This document shows, piece by piece, positions 25,615 to 35,156 of a stretch of DNA of 64,000 nt; within the stretch, counting starts at the first letter, position 1; each line of letters begins with the position of its first letter. This DNA is from Enorma phocaeensis. GTDB lineage: Bacteria > Actinomycetota > Coriobacteriia > Coriobacteriales > Coriobacteriaceae. The DNA is taken from NCBI RefSeq assembly GCF_900186505.1, contig NZ_LT891969.1, forward strand, positions 577,496 through 641,495, read 5' to 3'. The translations under genes were made by a program, and so were the position numbers. Below the pieces are notes generated by a model, which worked only from the letters and a program-made list of their open reading frames with translations, was not told where the DNA came from and searched no databases.

Positions 25615-26928
25615 CTACTCGGCGTCGCCCTCGGGAGCCTCGTCGGTCTTGGCGGTCTGATCGACCTCGGTGACCTGGGCGTTCTCCACGAGCCAGTCGC
25701 AAGCCTTGGAGCGGCGGATGGAGTCGCGCACGGCGGGCATGCGGCCCTCCGCGATGAAGCTCGCCTTGGAGGCCTCGGCATCCTCGACGCCGGCGTTCTC
25801 GAACTCCTTGTCGACGTCCTCCTCGGTGACCTCGATCTCGAGGTGACGCGCGAGCGCGTCGAGGGCGAGCGACTCACGGGCGACGTCATCGGCCTGATGA
25901 TGCAGGTCGGCGATGAACTGCTCGGAGGTGATGCGGTTGGCCTGCAGCCACTGGTCGAGGTTCATGCCGCGCGCGGCGATGTTCTGCAGGAAGGTCTGAC
26001 CGAGCTCCTTGAAGACGGTCTCGGCGTAATCGGCGTCGACCTCCTCGAGCTCGAGGCGCTCGGCGAGCGCGGCAACGGCGCGGTTCTCCTTGAGACCGGG
26101 GAGCTGCGCCTTCTTGTCCTGGTCGATCTCGATCTTCACGGCATCGCGCATGGCGGCGATATCGTCGAAGCCGAAGGCGTCCTTGGCGAGCTCGTCGGTA
26201 AGCTCGGGCACGACGCGGGTCTTGAGGCTGGTGACGGTGACCTCGACGGTCTTCTCCTCGGCATCGTCGCCCTCGGGCGTCCAGGAGATCTCCTTGGTCT
26301 CGTCCTTCTTCATGCCGCGAATGCCCTCGTCGACGGCCTCCGGTACGCTACCGGAGCCCACCATGACGTAGCGGCTCTCGGAGGCAAGGTCCTCGGCGTT
26401 CTTGACGTCCTTGATGGCGAGGGTCACGAAGTCATCCTGCTCGATGCCGCGGTCCTCGACATCCTCGAAGCGCGCCTGGTAACCCAAAAGCATCTCGATT
26501 TGGGCGTCGATCTCGGACTCGGTGACCTCCGCGGGCGGCATCTCGATGGAAACGGCATCGTAGGAGGAGAGCTCGGCGGAGGGGCGGAGCTTGAAATCGA
26601 CCTTGTAGACGTAGTCCTCATGGTCCTTGACCATGTCGAGGTCGTCCTGATAGTGCGGGTCGGAGACCGGGACGATGTCGAGCTCGTTCAGAACGGCCGC
26701 CTCGTTAGCAGCGATGACATCGTTGGTGGCCTGAGCATGCGCGAAACCCTTGCCCAGCATGTTGTCGATAACGGGGCGCGGGGCCTTGCCCGGACGGAAG
26801 CCGGGGAAGCGGTACTTCTTGGCGCAGTCGCGGTAGGCCTGCTTGATCGCGGCGTCGACGTCGGCCGCGGGAATGGTGACCGTGGCGGTAAGCTGCTGGT
26901 TCTCGACGTCAGAAGCGGTGATGTTCAA
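25615..26928 (-). CDS. tig: Trigger factor chaperone
   Basis: A 437-residue ribosome-bound folding chaperone with peptidyl-prolyl isomerase activity. The ribosome-binding signature FPGFRPGKAPRPVIDNML is near residues 42-58. The FKBP-type PPIase domain follows (GIEQDDFVTLAIKD..., MVGSGSVPEAVDEGIRGMKKDETKEI). The C-terminal helical arms end in an acidic tail. The start is TTG at 26928, with GAGGAGG at close spacing. No ATG or GTG lies nearby at a better position. tRNA-Leu lies upstream on the same strand. Confidence 0.95.
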   Translation of the reverse strand: MNITASDVENQQLTATVTIPAADVDAAIKQAYRDCAKKYRFPGFRPGKAPRPVIDNMLGKGFAHAQATNDVIAANEAAVLNELDIVPVSDPHYQDDLDMVKDHEDYVYKVDFKLRPSAELSSYDAVSIEMPPAEVTESEIDAQIEMLLGYQARFEDVEDRGIEQDDFVTLAIKDVKNAEDLASESRYVMVGSGSVPEAVDEGIRGMKKDETKEISWTPEGDDAEEKTVEVTVTSLKTRVVPELTDELAKDAFGFDDIAAMRDAVKIEIDQDKKAQLPGLKENRAVAALAERLELEEVDADYAETVFKELGQTFLQNIAARGMNLDQWLQANRITSEQFIADLHHQADDVARESLALDALARHLEIEVTEEDVDKEFENAGVEDAEASKASFIAEGRMPAVRDSIRRSKACDWLVENAQVTEVDQTAKTDEAPEGDAE

Positions 26929-27042
26929 CGTTCCTCCTCTTGCATGCCCGGCGGATCCTCGGGTGCCGGGTACCCTTTTATCCAGATTATGGCGAGCAAC
27001 CGCCCCGTGCGCACGCGACGGGCCCGGTAATCGCGGGTGCGT

Positions 27043-27126
<84 letters not shown>

Positions 27127-27146
27127 ACAAGGCGCACAGCTCTAGC

Positions 27147-27174
27147 ATGATAGCAGATAATCCCTGCGTGCAAA
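27147..27174 (-). promoter_or_regulatory. Promoter of tRNA-Leu
   Basis: On the minus strand TTTGCA (27169-27174) and TATCAT (27147-27152) are 16 bp apart and end about 20 nt before the tRNA's 5' end. Confidence 0.5.
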
Positions 27175-27192
27175 CGGGGCGCAGCATATTCA

Positions 27193-27858
27193 TCACCCAA
27201 CCAACCCGCCGCGTGCCACACGGCGCACGATAAGCGCACAATCCGCGGCTTCGACGCCGGGAGCGTCCGGCACCTCGAAGATACGCGACCCGCAGGCGTT
27301 GAGGATGCGCGTTCCGGAAGGATGCCTGCCCGTTCGCGCGATGCGACCGTATTCCCGGTGCACATGGCCGTGGACCATCGTATGCGGTTTCAAGACCTCC
27401 AGGCAGGTGTTGAATGCCTCGAAGCCCTGATGCGGCAAGTCGGGAAGGTCGTTGTACCCGCGCGCGGGCGCATGGGTCACCATGACGTCGATTCCGCCCG
27501 TCATGCGCGCGACGAGCGAGAGCTTCGTCGACCGCCAGCGCATCTCCTGCTCCGTGTAGCCGTATATGCGGCTGTTGTAGCGGATGGAGCCGCCGAGCCC
27601 CATGAAGCGCACCCCGCGGTAGCGCGCGATGCATCCATCGATGTTGACGCATCCCTCAGGTGCATGGCGAGCATAGGCGGTATCGTGGTTGCCGGCAACA
27701 TAGAGAAGCGGGATGTTAGCAAGGGTAACGATATGCTCGAGATAGGATGCAGGGAGGTCGCCGCACGAGATGATGAGCTCCACGCCCTCCATGCGGTCGC
27801 GGTCGTAGTGGGTGGTGAGCCAGGACTCCTCCACATCGGAGACCGCAAGGATCCTCAT
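27193..27858 (-). CDS. Calcineurin-like metallophosphoesterase
   Basis: A 221-residue cytoplasmic phosphoesterase. Metal-binding motifs appear in order: SDVEES near residue 7 (D-x-H position altered: the usual first histidine is not visible), ISCGDLP near 30, VAGNHDTAY near 54 (GNHD), MVTHAPARGYND near 125 and HGHVHREYGR near 160. The substrate is not predictable. The ATG overlaps the TGA stop of the upstream ParB/BMP fusion gene (ATGA), so the two proteins are translationally coupled, suggesting they act on the same small molecule or process. Confidence 0.85.
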   Translation of the reverse strand: MRILAVSDVEESWLTTHYDRDRMEGVELIISCGDLPASYLEHIVTLANIPLLYVAGNHDTAYARHAPEGCVNIDGCIARYRGVRFMGLGGSIRYNSRIYGYTEQEMRWRSTKLSLVARMTGGIDVMVTHAPARGYNDLPDLPHQGFEAFNTCLEVLKPHTMVHGHVHREYGRIARTGRHPSGTRILNACGSRIFEVPDAPGVEAADCALIVRRVARGGLVG

Positions 27859-29813
27859 GCGAGCGTCCCTTTGTGCGGGAGCGTCGCGATGTCGACGGGG
27901 ATGAGCCCGCTTACCTCGACTTTCTCCAGCCCCTCCTCGGAGAGCTCCCGTTGCTCGGGCAGGCGGCCGACCACGTTGGCATTGAGCCAGCTCATGCGCA
28001 CGATCTCCTCGCTCGAGAGACGTCCCTCCTGAGCCCCCTTCACCGGACCATCCTGGCTCACGAGTTCACCTGCGAAGGGATCGATGCGACGCGTGAGCAC
28101 CGACTGCCGGAGCACCTCGATGAGCGCCCGCTGCCCGTAGGGAAGCCGGTCCATGAGCTCGACGTCGAGCACGCCCGATGACATGCCCCACCAGTAATTG
28201 AGTGCGAGACCCGAAAGCTCGCTCTGCTCCTTGTGCCATGTCTCGTTTCGGATGGACTGAACGATGAGCTGGTAGTAGCGACCCCATTTAAGCACGGGCT
28301 CGGCGAGATGGACGGTGGTCCCATCGTCCTCCACGCGGTAGAGCCCCCATGCTTCCTCCGGATCGGCCGGATCGGGGTAGTCGCGTGCCGAGACGATCCG
28401 AACATCATCCTCGGCGAGCTCGCGCTTCCAATCGTAGTCTTTCGCCGAGAACCACTTGAGGTAGACGGTCACGAGCGGATCGACCATGGCGGCGCCGATG
28501 GCGAAGGCGTTGATCTCGGACACGCTGCCGAAAACCGGGGTCTCGGCGACGTAACCGACCTTATGGTTCTCCGCCATGCTCGCAGCAAGCGCGCCGAGCA
28601 GGAACTTCGCCTCGTATAGGCGGATGCTGAAGGTGCGCACCGCGCTATGCGAGAGGCTCACCGAGCAGTTGATGAACGCGCATTCCGGATGCGCCACCGC
28701 GGAGCGCAGGCAATCGCGCATCTGGGTGGGCGCGATGGTCACGATGAGATCGGAACCCTCGGCCAAGGCGTCATCAACCGCGTGGTCAAAATCCTCCCCA
28801 TCCACGCAATCCGTATAGGCGCTGGTCGAGATCGTTGCCCCCAGCTGACGCTCGAGTTCGAAGCGCCCCTTCTCATGCATGGCCGTCCAGCCGTCGGTCA
28901 GCGGATTCCCACCGTAGATGAACGATGCTCGGAACGGCTTCGCGCGAACCGCCTCGCGGTACAGGTTCTTGAGCTCGGGGATGATGGCAGCACGACTCGA
29001 GCGCGGATCCTCCAGATAGGCGACCTTGCCACCGTCGCGCTTGACGACGAACTCGCCCCACATGCGCTCGACTTGCCGGTCGACCTCGCTCGGCAGCGCG
29101 CGCACCGCCACGTCATAACCGAAGACGCCGAGGTAGGTGAGGAAGGCCTCCCCCGCCGTGAGCCCCAAGCGCTCGCCCCCGCGCTTGCGGAAGGCGCCGA
29201 GGAACGTCTCGAACGCGGAGCGGAAATCGCGCACGACCTCTTGCGGCCAAGCATGCTCGAGGTCTTGTCCCGCAAACGCCGCCAACCGCACGTAATCGCC
29301 TTCGCGGGTGAACACGATCCCGTAGACGGGCGCGACGTTGAAGAACCGCATGAACTCCTGGTAGATGCGATAGGTCTCGGTATCGGAAGGCATGGGAACC
29401 ACGCGCGTGACGGATGCGAGGATCGTCGGCTGCTCCAGATACCGCAAAACGGAGACCCGCTTGTTGCCTTCCTGCACGTAGAAGCGCTGCAGGAACTCGT
29501 ACACGATGATGGGGTCGCGGATGCCCTCGGCACGCTGGGAGTCGATGAGGTCGCTCCACTTCATCGCGAACTCGGAGCCGACCTCGGGCAGGGGCATGAA
29601 GTTCGTTGCGAAGGTGTTCTGGCGCCCGCGCGTGCGCGTGCCCGCGATGAGGTCGATATCGATCTCCATCGTACCTATGGGGACTTCACCTTGATACCCC
29701 TCACCCTTCAAGATGTCGTCAAGGGCGGGCAGATACGGGTAGCGTCCCGCGGAAACGTCCGTCTGAAGCTGTTTATGGCCGAGCTTGCGCGCGCGGCGAT
29801 AGTCATCGAGCAT
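27855..29813 (-). CDS. ParB-like domain fused to a BMP/PnrA solute-binding domain
   Basis: A 652-residue protein without signal peptide or lipobox. Residues ~50-150 read like the ParB N-terminal/sulfiredoxin fold (LIDSQRAEGIRDPIIVYEFLQRFYVQEGNKRVSVLRYL, where EGNKR corresponds to the GERR box). A helical region follows. Residues ~315-500 resemble the basic membrane protein/PnrA nucleoside-binding family (ASFIYGGNPLTDGWTAMHEKG..., EGSDLIVTIAPTQMRD, YEAKFLLGALAASMAENHKVGYVAETP). BMP domains are usually extracytoplasmic lipoproteins, so a cytosolic version joined to a ParB-like module is odd. It starts 107 nt past the alpha-galactosidase stop and is coupled to the phosphoesterase. Function unknown; a nucleoside- or nucleotide-responsive sensor is an inference. 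Confidence 0.75.
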   Translation of the reverse strand: MLDDYRRARKLGHKQLQTDVSAGRYPYLPALDDILKGEGYQGEVPIGTMEIDIDLIAGTRTRGRQNTFATNFMPLPEVGSEFAMKWSDLIDSQRAEGIRDPIIVYEFLQRFYVQEGNKRVSVLRYLEQPTILASVTRVVPMPSDTETYRIYQEFMRFFNVAPVYGIVFTREGDYVRLAAFAGQDLEHAWPQEVVRDFRSAFETFLGAFRKRGGERLGLTAGEAFLTYLGVFGYDVAVRALPSEVDRQVERMWGEFVVKRDGGKVAYLEDPRSSRAAIIPELKNLYREAVRAKPFRASFIYGGNPLTDGWTAMHEKGRFELERQLGATISTSAYTDCVDGEDFDHAVDDALAEGSDLIVTIAPTQMRDCLRSAVAHPECAFINCSVSLSHSAVRTFSIRLYEAKFLLGALAASMAENHKVGYVAETPVFGSVSEINAFAIGAAMVDPLVTVYLKWFSAKDYDWKRELAEDDVRIVSARDYPDPADPEEAWGLYRVEDDGTTVHLAEPVLKWGRYYQLIVQSIRNETWHKEQSELSGLALNYWWGMSSGVLDVELMDRLPYGQRALIEVLRQSVLTRRIDPFAGELVSQDGPVKGAQEGRLSSEEIVRMSWLNANVVGRLPEQRELSEEGLEKVEVSGLIPVDIATLPHKGTLA

Positions 29814-29919
29814 CTCCCCACCTCATTCGTTTCGCGATCCGGCGTCACAGCCGGCAGCACTCCATCGAACAGCACGCGCCCGGCAAACCCGCAGGCATAC
29901 GGTGCGCGACCATCTCCCG

Positions 29920-32115
29920 TTAGGCGTCGACGCGCTCGAAGCGATACATCACCGCAGCATTCGCATCGAGCCCCACCGGCAGGGGGAATCCGGCATCCAT
30001 GAGGGCATCGGCAGGATATACCACGCCCGTATCCAGATTGCGATAGAACGCCCCCGGGGTGAGCCCTCTCGGAACGACGTAGTTCGCCACACCGTACCCG
30101 TTAACCGTGAGCAGCACGGCGCTCACCACGGCCTCGGACCCGTCCTCGGCAACGTACTCCCATGCGCTCACGGCATCGGACAGGGGTGAGCTCAGCCGGT
30201 AGAAGAGGCCCTCGCGCACCAGGCCCTCGATCTCGTGGAAGCGCTTCACCTGTTCGCGAATGTGCTCGCAGGCGCGCTCGGGCAATTTGAGCAGATCGAG
30301 TTCGTAGCCGAAACCGCCTCCCTGCATGGCGACGACGCCGCGCGTCGTGATGGGCGTCTCGCGCCCATTGACCTCGTTGGGGCACGCCGAGACGTGCGCG
30401 CCCATAGCGGACGCAGGAAACCCGAACGAGGTGCCGTACTGGATGGTCAGGCGATTGATGGCATCGGTGTTGTCGCTCGTCCAGATCTGCGGCGTGTAGT
30501 AGAGCATGCCGGCATCGAACCTGCCGCCGCCCGCAGAGCAGCCCTCGAAGAGAATCCGGGGATAGCGCTGAACAAGGCGCTCGAGTAGATCGTATAGACC
30601 AAGCATGTAATCGTAGAGGACCTTGCCCTGATCGCTCGATGCGCGGGAGTAGGTGTCCACGATGCTGCGGTTGTAGTCCCACTTCACGTATTCGATGTTA
30701 GCCTGGTCGAGCACAGCGCAGAGCTGCTCGTAGAGGTTGTCGCGCACCTCCTTGCGCGACAGGTCGAGCACGAGCTGGTCGCGGCCGAGCACGGGACCCT
30801 TACCCGGCACGGCGAGCACCCAGTCGGGATGCTCGCGGTACAGCTCGCTATCCTCGCTCACCATCTCGGGCTCCACCCAGATGCCGAACTTGAGCCCCAG
30901 AGCGTTCACGCGGTCGACGAGCTCTTTCAGGGTGCCGCCCAGCTTCCCCTCGTTCACCGTCCAGTCGCCGAGCGCCCGGAAATCATCGCGCCGGGTGGAG
31001 AACCAGCCATCGTCCATGACGAGCATCTCGATTCCCAGGCTCGCGGCCTGCTCCGCGAGGCGCACCAGGCTCTCGCCCGTGAAATCGAAATAGAAGGCCT
31101 CCCAGCTGTTGAGCAGCACCGGGCGCGAACGGTCGCGCCACGTGCCGCGGCAAACGTGCTTGCGGATGCAGCGATGGAAGTTCTGGGAGACGCGCTCGAT
31201 GCCCGCATTGGAGTAGGTCATGATGACCTCGGGCGCGACCAGCTGCTCACCTGGGGCGAGCGGATAGGAGAAGCGGTCGTCGGAGAGGCCCATCTGCATG
31301 CGCGTCTGGTTGTACTGCTCGCACGTGACCTCGGCCTCGAACCCACCGCTGTAGACGAAGTTCATGCCCCAGGCGCGACCCGTGGATTCCGTTGCCTGCT
31401 CATCGCAGAGCACCATCACCGGACTGTACTGGTTGGAAGACATGCCGCGACGACTTCCCACCGAGAAGGTCCCATGGCCGACGTGGTGGCGATCCGGCGT
31501 TCGCTCCATGGCATGACGTCCATAGAAGGTGATCACGTCGTACTCGCCGTGCACGAAGTCGAGACAGGCCGTCTGGGCTCGGTCGACCGTTACGACGCCG
31601 GTTCCCTCGTTCTTGATGATCGCGGCGCGCGTGATGATGTCGATCTCGGGGAGCACGCCGTACAAAAGCTCGACGGTGATGCCCACGCGCTCGTCGGCAA
31701 GGCGGATGACGAGCGTCTCGGCTCCATCCGACTCGTCATCGCTGTAAACCGCAGGAAGCCCCGGAAGACTATACTTACCAGGGCGAATCTCGTGATCGCG
31801 GTAGCGCAGGTCGCAGCCGAACGCACCACGGTCGTCTCGAACCGCCAGCAGGGGGCTCCTCATGTCGCCCGCACCCTGGAAGGGGTACTCCTGAGGAAGC
31901 ACGTCAAGCGAGTACGTACGGTCATGCACGTCGTAGGGGCAGCCGCACATTCCGCTGCGATCGGCGTAGGTCACCAAATAGGCCATGTAGCCGTCTGTGC
32001 GCGCCCCGTAATACAGATGCAGCAAAAAGCCGTAAGGATCGGCCTGCATCTGGTACGTCGAGTTCTTGGTATTGATGGTGAAGATCTTTGTCTCTTCGTC
32101 AACGAAGATCGGCAT
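29920..32115 (-). CDS. Alpha-galactosidase (GH36)
   Basis: A 731-residue GH36 alpha-galactosidase that releases terminal alpha-1,6-galactose from raffinose-type oligosaccharides or melibiose. The N-terminal beta-supersandwich is followed by the barrel: VLLNSWEAFYFDFTGE near residue 330, MDDGWF near 365, GIWVEPEMVSEDS near 410, the nucleophile Asp in IEYVKWDYNRSI near 463, EGCSAGGGRFD near 512, and the acid/base Asp in WTSDNTDAINR near 530. Length is typical. There is no signal peptide, so it acts on imported sugar. GGGAGGGG precedes the ATG at 32115. It lies divergent to a LacI regulator. Confidence 0.94.
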   Translation of the reverse strand: MPIFVDEETKIFTINTKNSTYQMQADPYGFLLHLYYGARTDGYMAYLVTYADRSGMCGCPYDVHDRTYSLDVLPQEYPFQGAGDMRSPLLAVRDDRGAFGCDLRYRDHEIRPGKYSLPGLPAVYSDDESDGAETLVIRLADERVGITVELLYGVLPEIDIITRAAIIKNEGTGVVTVDRAQTACLDFVHGEYDVITFYGRHAMERTPDRHHVGHGTFSVGSRRGMSSNQYSPVMVLCDEQATESTGRAWGMNFVYSGGFEAEVTCEQYNQTRMQMGLSDDRFSYPLAPGEQLVAPEVIMTYSNAGIERVSQNFHRCIRKHVCRGTWRDRSRPVLLNSWEAFYFDFTGESLVRLAEQAASLGIEMLVMDDGWFSTRRDDFRALGDWTVNEGKLGGTLKELVDRVNALGLKFGIWVEPEMVSEDSELYREHPDWVLAVPGKGPVLGRDQLVLDLSRKEVRDNLYEQLCAVLDQANIEYVKWDYNRSIVDTYSRASSDQGKVLYDYMLGLYDLLERLVQRYPRILFEGCSAGGGRFDAGMLYYTPQIWTSDNTDAINRLTIQYGTSFGFPASAMGAHVSACPNEVNGRETPITTRGVVAMQGGGFGYELDLLKLPERACEHIREQVKRFHEIEGLVREGLFYRLSSPLSDAVSAWEYVAEDGSEAVVSAVLLTVNGYGVANYVVPRGLTPGAFYRNLDTGVVYPADALMDAGFPLPVGLDANAAVMYRFERVDA

Positions 32116-32426
32116 GACCCCTCCCTTTACTTGATGCTCACGGACGCAGGCGCCCAAGGGGAGACAGCCGCTGCCGCCACCCGAAAGACACCTAGATCAA
32201 GCAGGCAAAATCCCGCCTGCTGCATTATAAACGCGCACACCACGCAACAAAATGCGGTACCAGCCATCACAAGCTTAGCAAACTTGCCAACGCCGACGAG
32301 GCTCGACGTTCGACGGAGCACCGAGATCAACCTGACAGGGAGGTCGGCGGGGCGTGAAGAATCGACAGCTCGTGGAACCGCGAACCTCCCGAGCTGCCCG
32401 AAATGTGACGATATTGTGACCATACT

Positions 32427-32442
32427 ATGGAACCGTTTTCAT
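32427..32442. promoter_or_regulatory. LacI-type operator, upstream copy
   Basis: ATGGAACCGTTTTCAT is a 16-bp dyad centred on CG, the hallmark of LacI/GalR operators. It shares TGGAACCGTTT with the better copy 40 bp downstream. It lies about 30 bp upstream of the TATAGT hexamer. Confidence 0.7.
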
Positions 32443-32481
32443 GCCATATTTCTCCACTTAAGTTTGCCTATAGTACATGTT

Positions 32482-32499
32482 TGTGGAACCGTTTCCACA
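32482..32499. promoter_or_regulatory. LacI-type operator, downstream copy
   Basis: TGTGGAACCGTTTCCACA is an almost perfect 18-bp dyad with a central CG. It lies between the -10-like hexamer and the ATG of the LacI gene, where a bound repressor would block transcription, consistent with autoregulation. The two sites are 56 bp apart centre to centre. Confidence 0.8.
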
Positions 32500-32519
32500 C
32501 CACTGTTCCAAGGAGGGCT

Positions 32520-33584
32520 ATGAACATCAGGGACATCGCGGAGCGTGCCGGCTACGGCGTCAGCACGGTCTCGCGCGTCATCAACGGCCAATCCAACGTG
32601 AGCGACCAAGCCCGCGAGCGCATTCTCGCCGTGATGGATGCTTGCGGCTACGAGCCCAACAGCAACGCTCGCTATCTCAAGATGCGTTCGCCCTCCCCCG
32701 TCGCCGCCTTCGTCATGGGAACGAACAACCGGTTATTCGGCGACATCCTCGCCCGCATACAGGCGCGATTCTGGGACCTCGGCGAGGAGGTCGCCGTCAC
32801 GCACCTTGAAGACGATGCCAACGAGGTTCAGTTCGCTATCAACTACCAGCAGGCGCGCCACCCCAAGGCAATGCTGTTCCTCGGTGGCGAGCGCACCTAC
32901 TTCCGCGAGGCGTTCGGCCAGATTTCGGTACCGAGCGTGCTTGTGACCAATACCGCAGAGGGCCTAGGCTTCGAAAATCTCTCGAGCGTCACGATCGATA
33001 ACGAGGCGGCTGCCGCGCACGCAATCGATTACCTCTATGCCGCCGGTCATCGTCGCATCGGCATCCTCGGCGGTACGCGCTCCCCCGAGCAGATCGGCGG
33101 ACGTCGTCTCGAGGGCGCCGAGAGCGCGCTCATGGCTCACGGCATCGTCTTCAATCGCGATCAGGACTATGAGCCCTGCGACTTCACCGAGGAGGCTGGC
33201 TATCGTGCCATCGGGAGGCTCCTCTGGCGCTCTACGGACCTCACCGCTGTGCTCGCGCTCGGAGACGTCATCGCCTTCGGTGCCATTCGCGCCATCTACG
33301 ACCGAGGAGGCAGCGTCCCTGGCACCATTTCTATCATGGGCTTCGACGGTACCGCGCTCTCGCGCTACTCGGTTCCCCGCATCACCACCGTGCGACAGGA
33401 TACCGACGCCCTTGCGAACCGCAGCGTGGACCTTCTCCTTCAGGGCATGCAAGGACAGGCGCACGCCCTGCACGAACTTGCCCCCTTTGACATCCTCGAG
33501 CAAGAGAGCGTCGGCGCGCCCAACACCAGCGGTGTCGCGAACCTTCTAGCCGCCGCTCACGACTCGCACCGGTTGAATCGCTAG
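32520..33584 (+). CDS. LacI-family transcriptional regulator
   Basis: A 354-residue LacI/GalR regulator. The N-terminal helix-turn-helix reads MNIRDIAERAGYGVSTVSRVINGQSNVSDQARERIL with the hinge helix around residues 45-60. The periplasmic-binding-like sugar domain follows, with typical VLVTNTAEGLGFENLSSVTIDNEAAAAHAIDYLYAAGHRRIGILGG near residues 140-185 and SIMGFDGTALSRYSVPRITTVRQDTDALA near 270-300. AAGGAGG precedes the ATG at 32520. It lies 18 nt upstream of malQ and divergent from the alpha-galactosidase; the two operators in its promoter indicate self-regulation and control of malQ and the glucosidase. Confidence 0.93.
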   Translation: MNIRDIAERAGYGVSTVSRVINGQSNVSDQARERILAVMDACGYEPNSNARYLKMRSPSPVAAFVMGTNNRLFGDILARIQARFWDLGEEVAVTHLEDDANEVQFAINYQQARHPKAMLFLGGERTYFREAFGQISVPSVLVTNTAEGLGFENLSSVTIDNEAAAAHAIDYLYAAGHRRIGILGGTRSPEQIGGRRLEGAESALMAHGIVFNRDQDYEPCDFTEEAGYRAIGRLLWRSTDLTAVLALGDVIAFGAIRAIYDRGGSVPGTISIMGFDGTALSRYSVPRITTVRQDTDALANRSVDLLLQGMQGQAHALHELAPFDILEQESVGAPNTSGVANLLAAAHDSHRLNR

Positions 33585-33602
33585 AAGAAGGGAACCGTCC
33601 TC

Positions 33603-35156
33603 ATGAGAAGTGCCGGAATCCTCATGCCCATCACCGCGCTTCCCTCGCCGTGGGGCGTGGGCACCATGGGTGCGGAAGCGCGCTCGTTCATCGATTTCCT
33701 CACAGAGGCGGGTGTGGAGGTCTGGCAGGTCCTGCCCATCGTGCCCACCAGCTTTGGTGATTCGCCCTATCAATCGTTCTCAACCTATGCGGGTAACCCC
33801 TACCTCATCGACCTCGACGACCTTGCCGCCGAGGGCCTTCTCGACCGCGCGGAGTATACTGGTCGCACCTGGAGCTCCCTCCCCGACCGCGTCGACTACG
33901 GCGCGCTGTACGAAGCGCGCTTCGATGTGCTCGCCTGCGCCACGCAGCGACTTGCCGAGATGCACCCCGACGAACTCCGCGCCTTCTGCAAGCGCGAGGC
34001 GGCCTGGCTGGACGACTACGCCCTCTTCATGGCGCTCAAGGAAGCCCACGGCGGCGCCTCGTGGAACACCTGGGAGGCAGCGCTCCGTCATCGCCAGCCT
34101 GTCGAGCTCGCCCGCGCGCGCATGGAGCTCTCAGAGCGGATACGCTTCTGGCAGGCGGTCCAGTGCCTGTTCTTCCGCCAGTGGGAGAGCCTGCGCATCT
34201 ACGCTAGGACCGCGGGCATTCGCATCATGGGCGATCTCCCCTTCTACGTGGCCCTCGACAGCGCCGACGTCTGGGCTCATCCCGAACAGTTCCAGCTCGA
34301 TGAAGAGCTGCGCCCAACCGAGATCGCCGGCGTTCCCCCCGACGGATTCTCGGCCATCGGGCAGATCTGGGGGAATCCGCTCTTTGCCTGGGATCGCATG
34401 AAGGCGGACGGCTACACCTGGTGGATTGACCGGATCTCGTTCCAGCTGCGTCTGTACGACATCCTGCGCATCGACCACTTCCGCGGCTTCGACTCCTACT
34501 TCGCCATTCCCACCGGGGCGACCACGGCCGCAGGCGGACGTTGGCGGAAGGGCCCCGGCAAAGCGCTCTTCCAAGCACTGAAGTGCACCGTCGGCGACGT
34601 GAGTATCGTGGCGGAAGACCTCGGCTACCTCACGCCATCGGTGCGCCAGCTCCTCGACGACACGGGATTCCCCGGCATGAAGGTGCTCGAGTTCGCCTTC
34701 GACACACGCGACTCCGAAGCAGGCGACGAGACCTACCTCCCGTACGCGTATCCCGAAAACAGCGTGGCCTATGTGGGCACCCACGACAACGACACTGCGC
34801 TTGGATGGCTCGTCAATGCGCCTGCGCCCGACGTTCGCACAGCTCGCGAATACCTCCACCTCGATGACCGCGAGGGCGAGGGCTGGGGCATGATGCGCGG
34901 CATCTGGGCAAGCGCTGCGAAGCTCGCCGTCGTGCAGATGCAGGACGTGCTGGAACTCGGCAGCGAGGCGCGCATCAACACCCCCTCGACCCTTGGAGAC
35001 AACTGGACCTGGCGAGCGCTCCCTGGCTTCGCGAGCGCACCGCTAGCAGCGCGCCTGCGCCACCAGCTCCATCTCTATCACCGCATTCCCGCCGAACATA
35101 TGCACACGGCAACCCTCGCGAACGATACCGCATCATCCACGAGCAGGGAGGACTGA
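33603..35156 (+). CDS. malQ: 4-alpha-glucanotransferase (amylomaltase)
   Basis: A 517-residue GH77 enzyme that disproportionates maltodextrins by transferring alpha-1,4-glucan segments. Diagnostic stretches: GILMPITALPSPWGVGTMG at the start, QVLPIVPTSFGDSPYQSFSTYAGNPYLIDLD near residues 40-75, RIMGDLPFYVALDSADVW near 205, RIDHFRGFDSYFAIP near 290 (nucleophile Asp), VSIVAEDLGYLTP near 335 (acid/base Glu) and YVGTHDNDTALGW near 395. It is separated from the LacI gene by 18 nt and probably co-transcribed with it and the following glucosidase. Confidence 0.95.
   Translation: MRSAGILMPITALPSPWGVGTMGAEARSFIDFLTEAGVEVWQVLPIVPTSFGDSPYQSFSTYAGNPYLIDLDDLAAEGLLDRAEYTGRTWSSLPDRVDYGALYEARFDVLACATQRLAEMHPDELRAFCKREAAWLDDYALFMALKEAHGGASWNTWEAALRHRQPVELARARMELSERIRFWQAVQCLFFRQWESLRIYARTAGIRIMGDLPFYVALDSADVWAHPEQFQLDEELRPTEIAGVPPDGFSAIGQIWGNPLFAWDRMKADGYTWWIDRISFQLRLYDILRIDHFRGFDSYFAIPTGATTAAGGRWRKGPGKALFQALKCTVGDVSIVAEDLGYLTPSVRQLLDDTGFPGMKVLEFAFDTRDSEAGDETYLPYAYPENSVAYVGTHDNDTALGWLVNAPAPDVRTAREYLHLDDREGEGWGMMRGIWASAAKLAVVQMQDVLELGSEARINTPSTLGDNWTWRALPGFASAPLAARLRHQLHLYHRIPAEHMHTATLANDTASSTSRED

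Larger units (their letters stand above)
32116..32519. other. Divergent regulatory stretch between alpha-galactosidase and LacI genes
   Basis: There is no gene here. The stretch carries a TATAGT -10-like hexamer (32470-32475) facing the LacI gene and the two operators listed separately. I saw no equally good operator near the alpha-galactosidase start. Confidence 0.5.
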
